From Luteolibacter arcticus (GTDB lineage Bacteria; Verrucomicrobiota; Verrucomicrobiia; Verrucomicrobiales; Akkermansiaceae), in assembly GCF_025950235.1 (NCBI RefSeq), contig NZ_JAPDDT010000001.1, forward strand, positions 124,001-188,000: a stretch of 64,000 nucleotides of DNA, read 5' to 3'. Made by a program: the position numbers and the translations under genes. Shown piece by piece: positions 40,101 to 48,487 of this stretch (its first letter is position 1; every line of letters starts with the position of its first letter). The notes beneath the pieces were generated by a model. That model worked only from the letters and a program-made list of their open reading frames with translations, made no database searches and had not been told where the DNA came from.

Positions 40101-42882
40101 CCCGGGCATCAGCCGCCAGGCCATTCCGGCGGGCGTGATGTTCCCGAATGTCGCCGGCGTGAACTTCGAGAACCCGCCGGTACCGCCGAGCATCGCGCTT
40201 ACTTCGCCGGCGAATGGCGCGGAGTTCGACTCGGGCGACGCGGTTACCCTTGATGCCGCGGTTGCCGGTGGTTCGCTGGCCGTGAGCACCGTCGAGTTCT
40301 ATCGCGGTGCCACCTTGATCGGCTCCGACAACAACCCGCCGTACAGCGTGACGTGGTCGAGCGCGGTCGCCGGCAATCATGTGCTGACCGCGAAGGCGAC
40401 TTACACCGGGGGCGGTGTGACGTCCTCCGGGGTGACGATCGCGGTCGCGGATGTCGATCCCGCCGGTGATCCGGATGGCGATGGCTTCACCACCGGGCTC
40501 GAGCTGGCGCTGGGCACCAATCCGAATTCCTCTGCTTCGCAGCCATCGTCGCTCTATGCGAACCTCCGCGCGTGGTGGAAGCTCGATGAAAGCAGCGGCA
40601 CCAATGCCGACGACACAACCGGACGCCTGCAAGACGGCACCGTAAGCGGTGCGGCGTGGAGCAGCGGCACATTTGGCAATGCGCTGTCCTTCGACGGCGT
40701 GGATGACGGCGTGTTCGTCGGCACTTCCGCGGCGGTGCTTGGCAGCGGCAATTTCTCGCTGGCCGCATGGGTGAAAGTGACTCCGGGCTCGCCAGTCGGC
40801 ACGGTGATCCAGCAGCGCGATCCCGGTGCCTCCGGTCATCTGGGCGAATACATGGTCAACGTGAACGCCAACGGCACGGTGAACTTCTTCGTCTATAACA
40901 ACGATGTCTATCAGTTCAACCTGACCACGACCGCCGCCGTGAACGACGGCCAATGGCATCACGTCGTTGCCCTGCGCGACGGAACGAGCGGGAAGATCTT
41001 CATCGATGGCGTGGAGTCCGCCTCCGGTAGCGGCACGATCCAGGCCCTGCTCTCGCGCTCGGTGTCCATCGGCTACGACCATCGCGACAGCAACAAGCGC
41101 TTCACCGGCATGATAGACGATGTGCGCATCTACGAGCGCGCACTCTCGCCGGGCGAACTCGACACGCTGTCGCCGAATCGCGCCCCGATATTCACGGCCG
41201 ATCCCGTGGTAAAGTCCGACGCTGCCGAGGACGGTGCTTACGCCGGCAGTCTCTCCGGAGATGTTGCCAATCCGGATTCCGGCGAGACGCTCACCTTTTC
41301 AAAGGTCACCGGCCCGGCATGGCTGAGCGTTGCCGCCGATGGCACGCTCTCCGGCACTCCGGGCAACGGCGACGTCGGTCCGAACAGCTTCACCATCCGC
41401 GTGGAGGACGGTGCGGGGCTTGCAGACGATGCGGCCTTGTCGATCGCCGTGACGAACACCAACGACGCGCCGGTCTTCGCCGCCGATCCGATAGCAGGCA
41501 GCAACGCCACCGAGGACGCCGCCTATTCCGGCAGCCTCTCCGGTACCGCGAGCGACGTGGATGCCGGTGACACGCTGAGCTACTCCAAGGTCAGCGGTCC
41601 TGCCTGGCTCACGGTCGCTTCTAACGGAACGCTCGGAGGCACTCCTGGCAACGACGACGTCGGAGCGAATAGCTTCACGGTCCGCGTTACCGACGGCGGC
41701 CTGACCGATGATGCCGTGCTCAATATCGCCGTGGCCAATGTGAACGATGCGCCGGGCTTCACGGCCGACCCGATCGCTGGAGCCGCGGCCACGGAAGACC
41801 AAGCCTATGCCGGCAGTCTATCGGCAACGGCCAATGACATCGATACCAGCGACACGCTGACATTCTCGAAGGTGTCCGGTCCGTCCTGGCTCACGGTGAC
41901 CGCCAATGGCGCGCTGTCTGGAACTCCGTCAAATGCGGAGGTGGGTGCGAATGCCTTCACCGTCCGTGTGACCGATGGGGCAGGGGCATATGACGAAGCG
42001 GCGCTCAATATCAGCGTGGCGAATGTCAACGACGCGCCGGTCCTCACCCTCGACCCGATCACGCGGGAAGCGGGTGCCGAGCAGGTCGCCTATGCGGGCA
42101 CCAGCTTGGCTGGAGCTGCCGTCGATGGGGATGCAGGGGATTCGGTCACCTACTCGAAGTTCTCGGGTCCGGGATGGCTCACGGTGGCGGCCAGTGGCGC
42201 ACTTTCCGGCACACCGCCGGCGGGCACCGCGGGCAGCAATGTCTTCATCGTGCGCGCCACGGATGTCCTGGGAGCCTACGACGAGGCCACACTGACGATC
42301 GACATCGTCGGACCGTCGCTGCCCTTGCCATGGGATGAAAGCGATGTCGGCTCGGGCATCGCCGCCGGCTCGTCCAGCCATTCGGCCGGGATCTATACCG
42401 TCTCCGGCGCGGGTGCCCTCGGCAATAGCTTCCTCGGCAGTCGCAACGACGCCTTCCGCTTCGTCTGGCAGACGCTCAGCGGCGACGGCGAGATCACCGC
42501 CCGTATCAATGCGCTGCAGGCCACCGGAACCTCGTCACGCGTCGGCGTGATGATCCGCGACACCCTCGCGTCGAATTCCCGGCATGTCTTCATGGGCATG
42601 ACCGACGACAACGACTACCGCTGGGTCCGCCGCACCAGCAACAATGGCAATACGTCGACCACCAGCAGCAGCACGAGTACGGTGCCGAGTACCTGGGTGC
42701 GGCTGGTCCGCGTGGGCAACACCATCACCGCCTACAAGAGCAGCAATGGCAGCTCGTGGACCCAAGTCGGGAGCGTCAGTGCGAGTCTCCCGGCGAATTG
42801 CTACGTCGGCCTGGTGGTGGCCAGCGGCACCAGCGGCGGGCTGAACACCTCGCAATTTAGCAATGTCAGCGTGACTCCGTGA
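34108..42882 (+). CDS. giant secreted gametolysin-like (M11) metalloprotease with PKD, Calx-beta, PA14, LamG and Ig-like modules
   Basis: 2924 residues; start MKTRQILLLSAASLGIITAI chosen for its signal/anchor. Approximate layout: protease 325-525 with HECGHSLGRNHA (H453, E454, H457, H463) and Met-turn SFDVMG (M490), metzincin-like and closest by eye to M11; PKD 641-727; carboxypeptidase-regulatory-like fold 730-810; six Calx-beta repeats 810-1498; PA14 from 1500; a seventh Calx-beta; cadherin-like; PA14 from 1864; Ig-like; a D-rich linker (DPDGDGFTTGLELALGTNPN); LamG from 2148; four Ig-like/He_PIG repeats 2360-2730; and a C-terminal beta domain 2739-2924. That last domain is shared with the next giant. 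Probably an exported adhesin-protease; calcium-stabilised modules suggest surface glycan or host/biofilm attachment. No autotransporter barrel or arginine-rich sorting tail is seen. Confidence 0.85.
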   Translation: MKTRQILLLSAASLGIITAITLWPNSAPPIAVPVSQSAPSRPAKDASASTVAAATPEAGSPVEETAGEVSPDFGAWARETPPEPDFAKIEAFDGWVARWKTATPDERAAMAKEGAQLAAGRRPEFKALIASDPRLALEKAVPRVVRQDLPQEIVAQLESPVSSAGTLNVYQGRPADGMELRGDQLTVRYFETGGVSYKARVFGQLEHVTSRKDVPLQGVAVDREMAIAENAVRPLELGERIPAGTVVEETCPVSGETTEAVSTGEAVTDETPTVEVAGRVITLCNGSHVTVLEEEFRTWIQASGPGGAGFFVDNFPGTSSRAIGNLRCLYIRVTYPEQISAPNTEEEAHSDMRNTARYFLENSYGKMTTTTTVTSLVTLPHTMAWYKAKDSEVDGLGLIHNESRSEARKLGYDSNQYDCTIVRINGGPRLEGISWGGGSSVWITWGGMDVLNHECGHSLGRNHANYWTTTDGTAYGNGSNQEYGNSFDVMGGGGGFSAHYNTISKRALGWLPAEYVHTPKTNGVYRIHAYDQPQLEEGKRYALTVAKDSIRQYNIEFHPARGGLLADSALVLYSGMGSNAGHLLDTTPGSAGGKGDGGIAIGRTYSDLEADMHFTVLGKNASSPPSLDVAYFRGPFPGNNAPTLALNASATTIAAGGSVTFTATAADADGDALAYHWDFDDGATASNSAVVTRTFATAAQVTAMLTVSDLKGGTARRHMVINVGSHGKQTVTGAVTWNAQALQGVRVSNGTKYAFTDASGNYSLSGLNTGANTLTATLNGYTFTPSFTNPLGVVAGTNTANWTAGNSTFVTLAKTADPVEGGANGTFTLTRTGDTSADLIVRVSPTGGTAAKTTDYTFTPDHATDGSYRTFTIPAGQASLAVAVAAVNDTAQEGPETITLQLASTGEYLSNAGNSMVMTVGDNDTTLPQVAVVSNDPYATEASADAGSFTFTRTGSTAAALNVSVAWTGTATNGADVTTLPATVTIPSGQASYTLAVSPLNDSAIEIPETVIATVNTSAAYVRDGGLQTATVTLSDDDTPVVTVSLPDASASEAGPDSGLFLIHRTGSTAAALKVYYGVHGTALHGTDYGALNGEVIIPAGATSAPVVIAPYNDDLGEPAESVVLAVTTFNNGYSLGSAFQGTVTIADNADVPVISLRAGTVGAEGGSNPTVVFRAVGSGGGNVTVNYTVSGTATSGSDFTALSGSVSIPATGTNDVTVSIPVTNDTTAESTETVVVTITPNAAYKIYNSASAEAIIRDNDSGGDRVMVSTANQSPAESGATGQFYFSRTGTTGALTVNYAVSGTATNGTDYASLPGTVIIPDGATGMDLLLTPTDDAAVEGTETVTLTVLPGTGYGPDRPASATYLIADSESPAISVGFQAATVTVSEADAGGEYRNIPVTLSAASTDTVTVDYTANGGSAEGDDVDWAFVTPGNVPIPGGTLTFAPGVTSQNLRIRIKNDGVMEPVETATLELRAPRFASLSSGTAKQSLLIFDDAPSALVLEERWSGGTVYTNQSWSTNTPNYAGVLYSFTPGQDVADSYSRRLVGQIVAPVSGTYKFWIASDDASRLYLSTTSSAAQKAQIASVSGYTNFQAWDANASQASANITLTAGQSYYMEVQHQEGGGGDHVSVAWQGPNFTRTPITLATPQSTAPRFVRLASAATTRSEADGSEPLLMVLLDRPAGSTPVTVNYTVGGTATAGSDYTLAPGTLTFAAGEQVKTLPLSILADAIGESPEAIVVSLSNPSGAQLTSPSTHVITLRDTDVPTVEALFATATSAMSSGTVIGTSTATPASGRSITGWAIVAGNTGNAFAINASGQVSLVTPAALPNPGGVQLVVRAFDNAGSSGDGVVNVICNAPANKVVEQRWNGGSAYDSEDWTGTPAFTGTLANFTTGQNVADNYSRRLTGYLKPATTGDYTFWIAGDDDCRLYLSSNGSHSNKTEIASVDGWTNFQAWDSQAVQKSAVIPLVAGKVYWLEAHHKEGGGGDHVSVAWQGPGISRQAIPAGVMFPNVAGVNFENPPVPPSIALTSPANGAEFDSGDAVTLDAAVAGGSLAVSTVEFYRGATLIGSDNNPPYSVTWSSAVAGNHVLTAKATYTGGGVTSSGVTIAVADVDPAGDPDGDGFTTGLELALGTNPNSSASQPSSLYANLRAWWKLDESSGTNADDTTGRLQDGTVSGAAWSSGTFGNALSFDGVDDGVFVGTSAAVLGSGNFSLAAWVKVTPGSPVGTVIQQRDPGASGHLGEYMVNVNANGTVNFFVYNNDVYQFNLTTTAAVNDGQWHHVVALRDGTSGKIFIDGVESASGSGTIQALLSRSVSIGYDHRDSNKRFTGMIDDVRIYERALSPGELDTLSPNRAPIFTADPVVKSDAAEDGAYAGSLSGDVANPDSGETLTFSKVTGPAWLSVAADGTLSGTPGNGDVGPNSFTIRVEDGAGLADDAALSIAVTNTNDAPVFAADPIAGSNATEDAAYSGSLSGTASDVDAGDTLSYSKVSGPAWLTVASNGTLGGTPGNDDVGANSFTVRVTDGGLTDDAVLNIAVANVNDAPGFTADPIAGAAATEDQAYAGSLSATANDIDTSDTLTFSKVSGPSWLTVTANGALSGTPSNAEVGANAFTVRVTDGAGAYDEAALNISVANVNDAPVLTLDPITREAGAEQVAYAGTSLAGAAVDGDAGDSVTYSKFSGPGWLTVAASGALSGTPPAGTAGSNVFIVRATDVLGAYDEATLTIDIVGPSLPLPWDESDVGSGIAAGSSSHSAGIYTVSGAGALGNSFLGSRNDAFRFVWQTLSGDGEITARINALQATGTSSRVGVMIRDTLASNSRHVFMGMTDDNDYRWVRRTSNNGNTSTTSSSTSTVPSTWVRLVRVGNTITAYKSSNGSSWTQVGSVSASLPANCYVGLVVASGTSGGLNTSQFSNVSVTP

Positions 42883-42927
42883 TAGAGGGCGCGGCTGCGG
42901 GGTGTAAGCCGTTGATGAGTAAAAAGT

Positions 42928-42951
42928 CCCTCCTTGCCGAGACAAGGGGGG
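42928..42951. terminator. possible hairpin between the two giant genes
   Basis: CCCTCCTTG-CCGAGA-CAAGGGGGG forms an imperfect stem 45 bp after the first giant's stop. No U-tract follows, so it is weakly supported as a terminator. Confidence 0.35.
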
Positions 42952-42997
42952 ATCCCTCATAGTGTGCCCACGGGACAACCCGGTTCACCCCTCACCC

Positions 42998-45900
42998 ATG
43001 ATGCGCAGCCCCTCCCTGGCGGCTTCCCTGCTACTTTGTCTGCTGACGATCTTTCTATTGTGGAAAGATCCCCGGCCTGAAGAAGCATGGCCTGCGGGAG
43101 CGAAAACCGCAGTTATGTCGACCATCGCTGCGGTTCCGGTCAGGGCCGCCGGACGAAAGGCAGCTCCGCCGATTTTGCCGCACGGCCGCGAAGCGCGCTC
43201 GGCCCGGCTTCCTGCTGACGTTCTCGATCGCGCCGTGGATGGGGAGCGCTTCAGGCTGGACCTGCCGGACAGTGATGAAGCGGTGGGAGACATTGCCCTA
43301 ATCCGTCGAGATACCAACGGTGTTTACCTTATTCAAGGGACGCTCTCGGCTCCCCGGGCGGGCCGATATTTTTTCCAGCGCGCGTCCTTCGAGGGCGTGG
43401 CCGGCGAACTCGTCGGGCACATTCTTTTCGATGGCTCGCCGGTCGGTTGGAAGGTCGAGCCGCTCGGGGCTGGGGGGGCGCCATTGCTGGTTGAGACCCA
43501 TGAGGACCGGATTGTCTGCGTGAACTACGCGGCTGCCCCGGCAGCCGCGCCGGAGGAAGCGCCGCAGACGCATCCGACCAATATTCCGATCCCGCCCTAT
43601 CAGACCATCACTCCGTTGCAGAGCATGCCCGGCGCGACGGGAGTCATCTATCTCGACTTCGATGGCGAGGCGGGTCCATTCGCGGGGTGGGGGAATTTCG
43701 ATGCCGCTGCGTCAACCGCGAACAACTCCCAGATCTTCGAGGTTTGGAAGCGGGTGGTGGAGGATTTCGAGGGCTTCAACCTGAACATCACCACCGACCG
43801 GGGTGTCTTCGATGCCGCACCGCAGGGCCGCCGCCAGCACGTGGTGGTCTCACCGACCAACATCGCCGCGCCTACGGCCGGCGGGGTGGCCTACATCGGA
43901 TCCTACAACTGGCCGGGCGACACCGTCTGCTGGGCCTTCTACAGCTCCGGCAAGACCTCCGCGGAGGTGATCTCGCACGAGGTGGGGCACGCGCTGAGCC
44001 TCAGCCACGACGGCCGGACCACTCCCAACGAAGGCTACTACGCCGGGCATGGCGATGGCATGGTCGGCTGGGCTCCGATCATGGGCGTGGGCTACTACGA
44101 GAACCTCACCCAGTGGTCGCAGGGCGAGTATCACAATGCCAACAACTTCGAGGATGACCTGACCACCATCGTTTCCAACAACGACGTGGACTACCGTGCC
44201 GACGATGCCGGCGAGACGCTTGCCACCGCGCGTCACCTGGAGATCGCGGCAAATGACAGCGTGTCCGGCGAGGGCATCATCGGGAGTACCGGCGATATGG
44301 ATGCCTTCCGTTTTGTCACCACCGGCGGGGGGGTGACGCTGGGTCTGACCCCGGCCTCCTCGGGGGCGAACCTCGACATCCACGCGGAGCTGGTGGAGGC
44401 AATTACGGGAACCATCGTAGCCACGTCGAATCCGGACACGGCGCTCACCGCGTCGATTTCCGAAACGCTGGCTGCCGGGGAGTACGTGCTCAAGATCCGC
44501 GGGACCGGACGGGGCGATCCCGAGCTCGATGGCTACACCGACTACGGCTCGCTCGGGACTTATCTCATCAGCGGCAACGTGGCAGGTGGGGTGAAGCCGG
44601 AGCGCTTTGCGATTGCGGAGAACGCCGCGGAGGGAATCCCGGTGGGCACCGTCCTGCCGCGGGAGGACCATGGGCTTTCGCCTCTGATGTGGAGCATTTC
44701 CAGCGGTGGCAATCACGACGGGGCCTTTACGGTCAACCCGCTGACCGGCGAGATCTTCCTCGTCTCCGTTCCCGATTTCGAAGCGCTGTCCAGCCGCTGG
44801 GATGATCCCGCGGATCTCGAGCTCTTCATCACCATCACCGACACGCTCAATGCCGCGCTGACCGAGACGATTCGGGTGGTGGTGACCGTGACCGATTTGA
44901 ATGAGCCGCCGGTGATGCCCGATGCCTCCCTGACGATGCTGGAACACACCCGGCTCGGCACGAAGCTGTCGATCCTGGCGGCGTACGATCCGGATCACTT
45001 TCAGTTCCCGTCGTTCAGCATCGTGGGCGGCAATGACGACGGCTGGTTCGAGATCGATCCTGGCACCGGCGAGCTGCGCGTGGCGGGCGATATCGAGTTG
45101 AGTGCGGATGTCACCGTCCCGCTCACCGTGCAAGTGACCGACCAAGGCGCACCCGCGCTTTCCTCCACGGCCACGGTGATGGTGACTGTCATCGATATCG
45201 CCGAGGGCTACAACCCTGGCGGCGTGATGCGCACCTACTATGAAGGCATCAGTGGCAGCTCGGTGAGCAATCTCACGGCGAATGCGAGGTTTCCAAATCG
45301 CCCCGACAGCGAGGAGCTTCTGGAGGACTTCGACGGTCGCGCTCATGGCGACAGTTTCGGCAGCACGCTGCGCGGCTACGTGATTCCGCCGGTGAGCGGC
45401 AGCTACCGCTTCTGGATTGCCGCCGATGACGCGAGCCAGCTCCGGCTCAGCACGAATGCAAACCCGGCGAACGCCAGCACCATCGCCTACGTTTCCTTGT
45501 CCACCGATCCGTATTCATGGCCGGACAGTGGCACCCAGTGGTCTTCGCCTGTGACCCTCATCGCCGGTCAGGCCTACTACCTCGAGGCCCGTCATAAGGA
45601 TGGCGCGGGAGAAGACCATGTCTCGGTAGCGTGGTCGGGCCCCGGGATTCCGAAGCAACTTCTTCGCGGGCTCTATGTGGCGCCCCATGAGCAGAATTAT
45701 GAGCCGGAGATTTCCTCCGCCTCGTTCCCGCTCCATCAGGACGCGTTCGCAGGGCAGGAGATCGGCACGGTCTCGGTGACCGATGTCAATGAAGAGGACA
45801 GCCATGGCGGCTTCACTATCGTGGCGGGAAATGAAGCCGGGATCTTTGCCATTGATCCTGTGACCGGCACACTCCGGGTGGCCGTGGCGAACCTGCTGGA

Positions 45901-48487
45901 TGCCTGGGAGCAACCCATTCACATCCTCACGGTGGCCGTGACCGATGACGGGGAGCCCCAGCAAACGGGCACCGGCACCATCGTGATCGCGGTGCTATCG
46001 CCGGGCGAGTTTGCTTCCACGAATCTCTTCCAACAGGTGTGGACGGGCCTCGCCGGGGGCAATCTCACTTTCCTCACCGGCAATCTCAACTACCCCTACC
46101 GGCCTACCTACGTCCGCACCTTGTCCGGCTTCGACGCGGGCACGAATCTCGCCGATGCCTATGGCTCGCGCATTCGCGCCGTGGTCACCGCGCCGGTTAC
46201 GGGTAGCTACACCTTCTACCTCTCGTCGGACGATGACTCGCGGCTGCTCCTGGGCAGCGGGCCGGAGGCAGCGGGTGCCACGGAGATCGCCTCGGTCACC
46301 GGCCACACCAACCCTGGCGAATGGACCAAGTTTCCCTCGCAGAGCTCGGAGTCCGTCGAGCTAATCGAAGGCCAGTCATATTACATCGAGGCGCTCCACA
46401 AGGAGAACTCCGGCGCGGATCACTTGCAGGTCGGCTGGACGGGGCCGGGCATGACTACCATCTCCATCATTCCGGCCTCGGCGCTGGAGCCCTACGATCT
46501 CAATGAGGCTCCGGTTTTCGCAGGCGTGCCGCCTTCATTCAGCGTGCCGGAAGGGACACCGGTGGGCACCGTGGTCGGAAGCATCGCGGCCACGGATCCG
46601 GAAGGGGACGTGCCGCTCTACGCCATCACCGCCAGCACCGCGCCTGGAGCGTTCGCCATCGATGCCGACTCGGGAGTCATCACGGTGGCCGATTCCGTCG
46701 CGATGGGACCGGGCGTGAAGATCGTCACGGTATCGGCCCAGGACCGTGGCATCGGCGGTGTCTATCCGCTGAAGGTAGGCGACATGGCCGTCGAGATCAC
46801 CGTCATCAGCAACAACCAGCCGCCGTCCTTCGTCGCTGACTCGATCCTCATGGCGGGCACCGAGGATCTGGCCTTCTCCGGCAGTCTCACTGCCTCCGAT
46901 CCCGATGTAGGGGACGCGCTGACATTCACGCTCGTCGATGGTCCGGAGTGGCTGGTGGTGGGGCCCGATGGCTCGCTCGGCGGCACCCCCGGGAATGACG
47001 ATGTCGGAGTGAACGACTTCATCGTCCGCGTGGCGGATCCCGAGGGCTTGTCCGATGATGCCTCGCTGACGATCACGGTCGCCAATACCAACGACCCTCC
47101 GGCTTTCGTGGCTCCCATGCTGGCCGCTGATCCTGCCACCGAGGATCTGCCGTATCTCGCCACCTTGGCCTCTTTCGCAAGCGACCCGGATGCGGATGAT
47201 TCGCTCGTCTTCTCGATGGTCACCGGCCCGGCTTGGCTCGAGGTCGCACCCGATGGCACGCTTTCCGGCACGCCCACGAACGGTGACACGGGGGAGAACG
47301 TCCTGGTGGTCCTCGTGACCGATCTGGAAGAGGCCTCCGCCGAGGCGACCGTGACGTTGTTCGTCCAGAACACCAACGATCCGCCCGTGATCGGGGAACT
47401 CTCGGTGCCACCGGCAACCCAGGATGAAGCCTACATCGCCAGCGTCGCTGCATTCGCGTCCGATCCTGATGCGGGAGATAGCCTCACCTTCTCCAAGGTG
47501 TCCGGGCCGGAGTGGCTTCTCATCGGCGCCGATGGCAGTCTCACAGGCACGCCGGCCAATGCCGACGTGGGGACACATCCCTTTGTGGTGGGCGTGGTCG
47601 ATGGATCGGGAGTCGTGGCCGAGGCCTCGTCTTCCATCACGGTGGAGAACGTGAATGACGCGCCGGTCTTCACGATCGATCCCATCGTGGCACCCCATGG
47701 TACCGAGGAGATCGCCTACGCCGCATTCAGCATCTTCGGGAATGCCTTTGATCCCGACGTTGGGGAGACCCCGACGTATTCGCTCGTCGATGGGCCGCCG
47801 TGGCTGGCGGTTGCGCCGGATGGGTCGGTTTCCGGAACGCCTCCCGAGGGGAGCTCGGGCACGCATCACTGCATCGTCAGGGCCACCGATTCCGGCGGGC
47901 TGTTCGATGAGGCAGCGCTGGTCATCGACATCATTGCGGCTTTGCCTCTGCCGTGGGAGGAGCAGACGATTGGCAATGGCCTCGCCGGTAGCAGTGGGGC
48001 GGCCGGCGAATTGCTGACGGTTTCGGGCAGTGGTTCTTTGACGGGGCGGAGTGATGGCCTACACTTCGTGTGGCAGCCCTTGAGCGGCGACGGCGTCATC
48101 ACCGCCCGTTTGGATTCCATGCAGGACACGGGTGCCCATGCCCTCGCCGGCGTCATGATTCGCGACACCTTGGCTTCGAATTCCCGGCATCTCTTCATGG
48201 GCATGACGGGCGATGGCGGCTACCGCTGGTTGCGCCGCACCGGAATGAATGGCAATACTTCCACCTCCACGAGTGGCAGCGGCTTGCGGCCGGAGGCGTG
48301 GCTGCGCCTCGCTCGCAGCGGCAATACGATCACCGCTTTCAAGAGTGCCGATGGGGTGGCGTGGACCACCGTCGGCAGCCTGACCGCCGCGTTGCCGGCC
48401 ACCTGCTACTTCGGCCTCGCGGTCGCAAGCGGCAGCACGGGGGTTGAAAACACGGCGGTCTTCGGAAATGTTTCCGTTACCCCGTGA
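42998..48487 (+). CDS. giant secreted metzincin-type metalloprotease with PPC, cadherin, PA14 and Ig-like modules
   Basis: 1829 residues starting at MMRSPSLAASLLLCLLTIFL. The protease region, about 211-400, has HEVGHALSLSHDGRT (H327, E328, H331, H337) and a possible Met-turn in APIMGVGYYENL. Then a pre-peptidase C-terminal-like domain (about 420-530), cadherin-like repeats, PA14 (735-890), cadherin, PA14 (1005-1165), cadherin, four Ig-like/He_PIG repeats (1280-1650, e.g. PEWLVVGPDGSLGGTPGNDD) and a C-terminal domain (1650-1829). The C-terminal domain closely matches the upstream giant (GVMIRDTLASNSRHLFMGMT in both, one residue different). It is probably an exported protease with an adhesive stalk, and its stop is fused to the next start as TGATG. 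Confidence 0.85.
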   Translation: MMRSPSLAASLLLCLLTIFLLWKDPRPEEAWPAGAKTAVMSTIAAVPVRAAGRKAAPPILPHGREARSARLPADVLDRAVDGERFRLDLPDSDEAVGDIALIRRDTNGVYLIQGTLSAPRAGRYFFQRASFEGVAGELVGHILFDGSPVGWKVEPLGAGGAPLLVETHEDRIVCVNYAAAPAAAPEEAPQTHPTNIPIPPYQTITPLQSMPGATGVIYLDFDGEAGPFAGWGNFDAAASTANNSQIFEVWKRVVEDFEGFNLNITTDRGVFDAAPQGRRQHVVVSPTNIAAPTAGGVAYIGSYNWPGDTVCWAFYSSGKTSAEVISHEVGHALSLSHDGRTTPNEGYYAGHGDGMVGWAPIMGVGYYENLTQWSQGEYHNANNFEDDLTTIVSNNDVDYRADDAGETLATARHLEIAANDSVSGEGIIGSTGDMDAFRFVTTGGGVTLGLTPASSGANLDIHAELVEAITGTIVATSNPDTALTASISETLAAGEYVLKIRGTGRGDPELDGYTDYGSLGTYLISGNVAGGVKPERFAIAENAAEGIPVGTVLPREDHGLSPLMWSISSGGNHDGAFTVNPLTGEIFLVSVPDFEALSSRWDDPADLELFITITDTLNAALTETIRVVVTVTDLNEPPVMPDASLTMLEHTRLGTKLSILAAYDPDHFQFPSFSIVGGNDDGWFEIDPGTGELRVAGDIELSADVTVPLTVQVTDQGAPALSSTATVMVTVIDIAEGYNPGGVMRTYYEGISGSSVSNLTANARFPNRPDSEELLEDFDGRAHGDSFGSTLRGYVIPPVSGSYRFWIAADDASQLRLSTNANPANASTIAYVSLSTDPYSWPDSGTQWSSPVTLIAGQAYYLEARHKDGAGEDHVSVAWSGPGIPKQLLRGLYVAPHEQNYEPEISSASFPLHQDAFAGQEIGTVSVTDVNEEDSHGGFTIVAGNEAGIFAIDPVTGTLRVAVANLLDAWEQPIHILTVAVTDDGEPQQTGTGTIVIAVLSPGEFASTNLFQQVWTGLAGGNLTFLTGNLNYPYRPTYVRTLSGFDAGTNLADAYGSRIRAVVTAPVTGSYTFYLSSDDDSRLLLGSGPEAAGATEIASVTGHTNPGEWTKFPSQSSESVELIEGQSYYIEALHKENSGADHLQVGWTGPGMTTISIIPASALEPYDLNEAPVFAGVPPSFSVPEGTPVGTVVGSIAATDPEGDVPLYAITASTAPGAFAIDADSGVITVADSVAMGPGVKIVTVSAQDRGIGGVYPLKVGDMAVEITVISNNQPPSFVADSILMAGTEDLAFSGSLTASDPDVGDALTFTLVDGPEWLVVGPDGSLGGTPGNDDVGVNDFIVRVADPEGLSDDASLTITVANTNDPPAFVAPMLAADPATEDLPYLATLASFASDPDADDSLVFSMVTGPAWLEVAPDGTLSGTPTNGDTGENVLVVLVTDLEEASAEATVTLFVQNTNDPPVIGELSVPPATQDEAYIASVAAFASDPDAGDSLTFSKVSGPEWLLIGADGSLTGTPANADVGTHPFVVGVVDGSGVVAEASSSITVENVNDAPVFTIDPIVAPHGTEEIAYAAFSIFGNAFDPDVGETPTYSLVDGPPWLAVAPDGSVSGTPPEGSSGTHHCIVRATDSGGLFDEAALVIDIIAALPLPWEEQTIGNGLAGSSGAAGELLTVSGSGSLTGRSDGLHFVWQPLSGDGVITARLDSMQDTGAHALAGVMIRDTLASNSRHLFMGMTGDGGYRWLRRTGMNGNTSTSTSGSGLRPEAWLRLARSGNTITAFKSADGVAWTTVGSLTAALPATCYFGLAVASGSTGVENTAVFGNVSVTP

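Noticed and set aside
43850..47869. Long antisense frames (498 and 444 codons) under giant protease 2
   Set aside because: Same cause as above: shadow of sense codon usage, with no recognisable domain or start signal.
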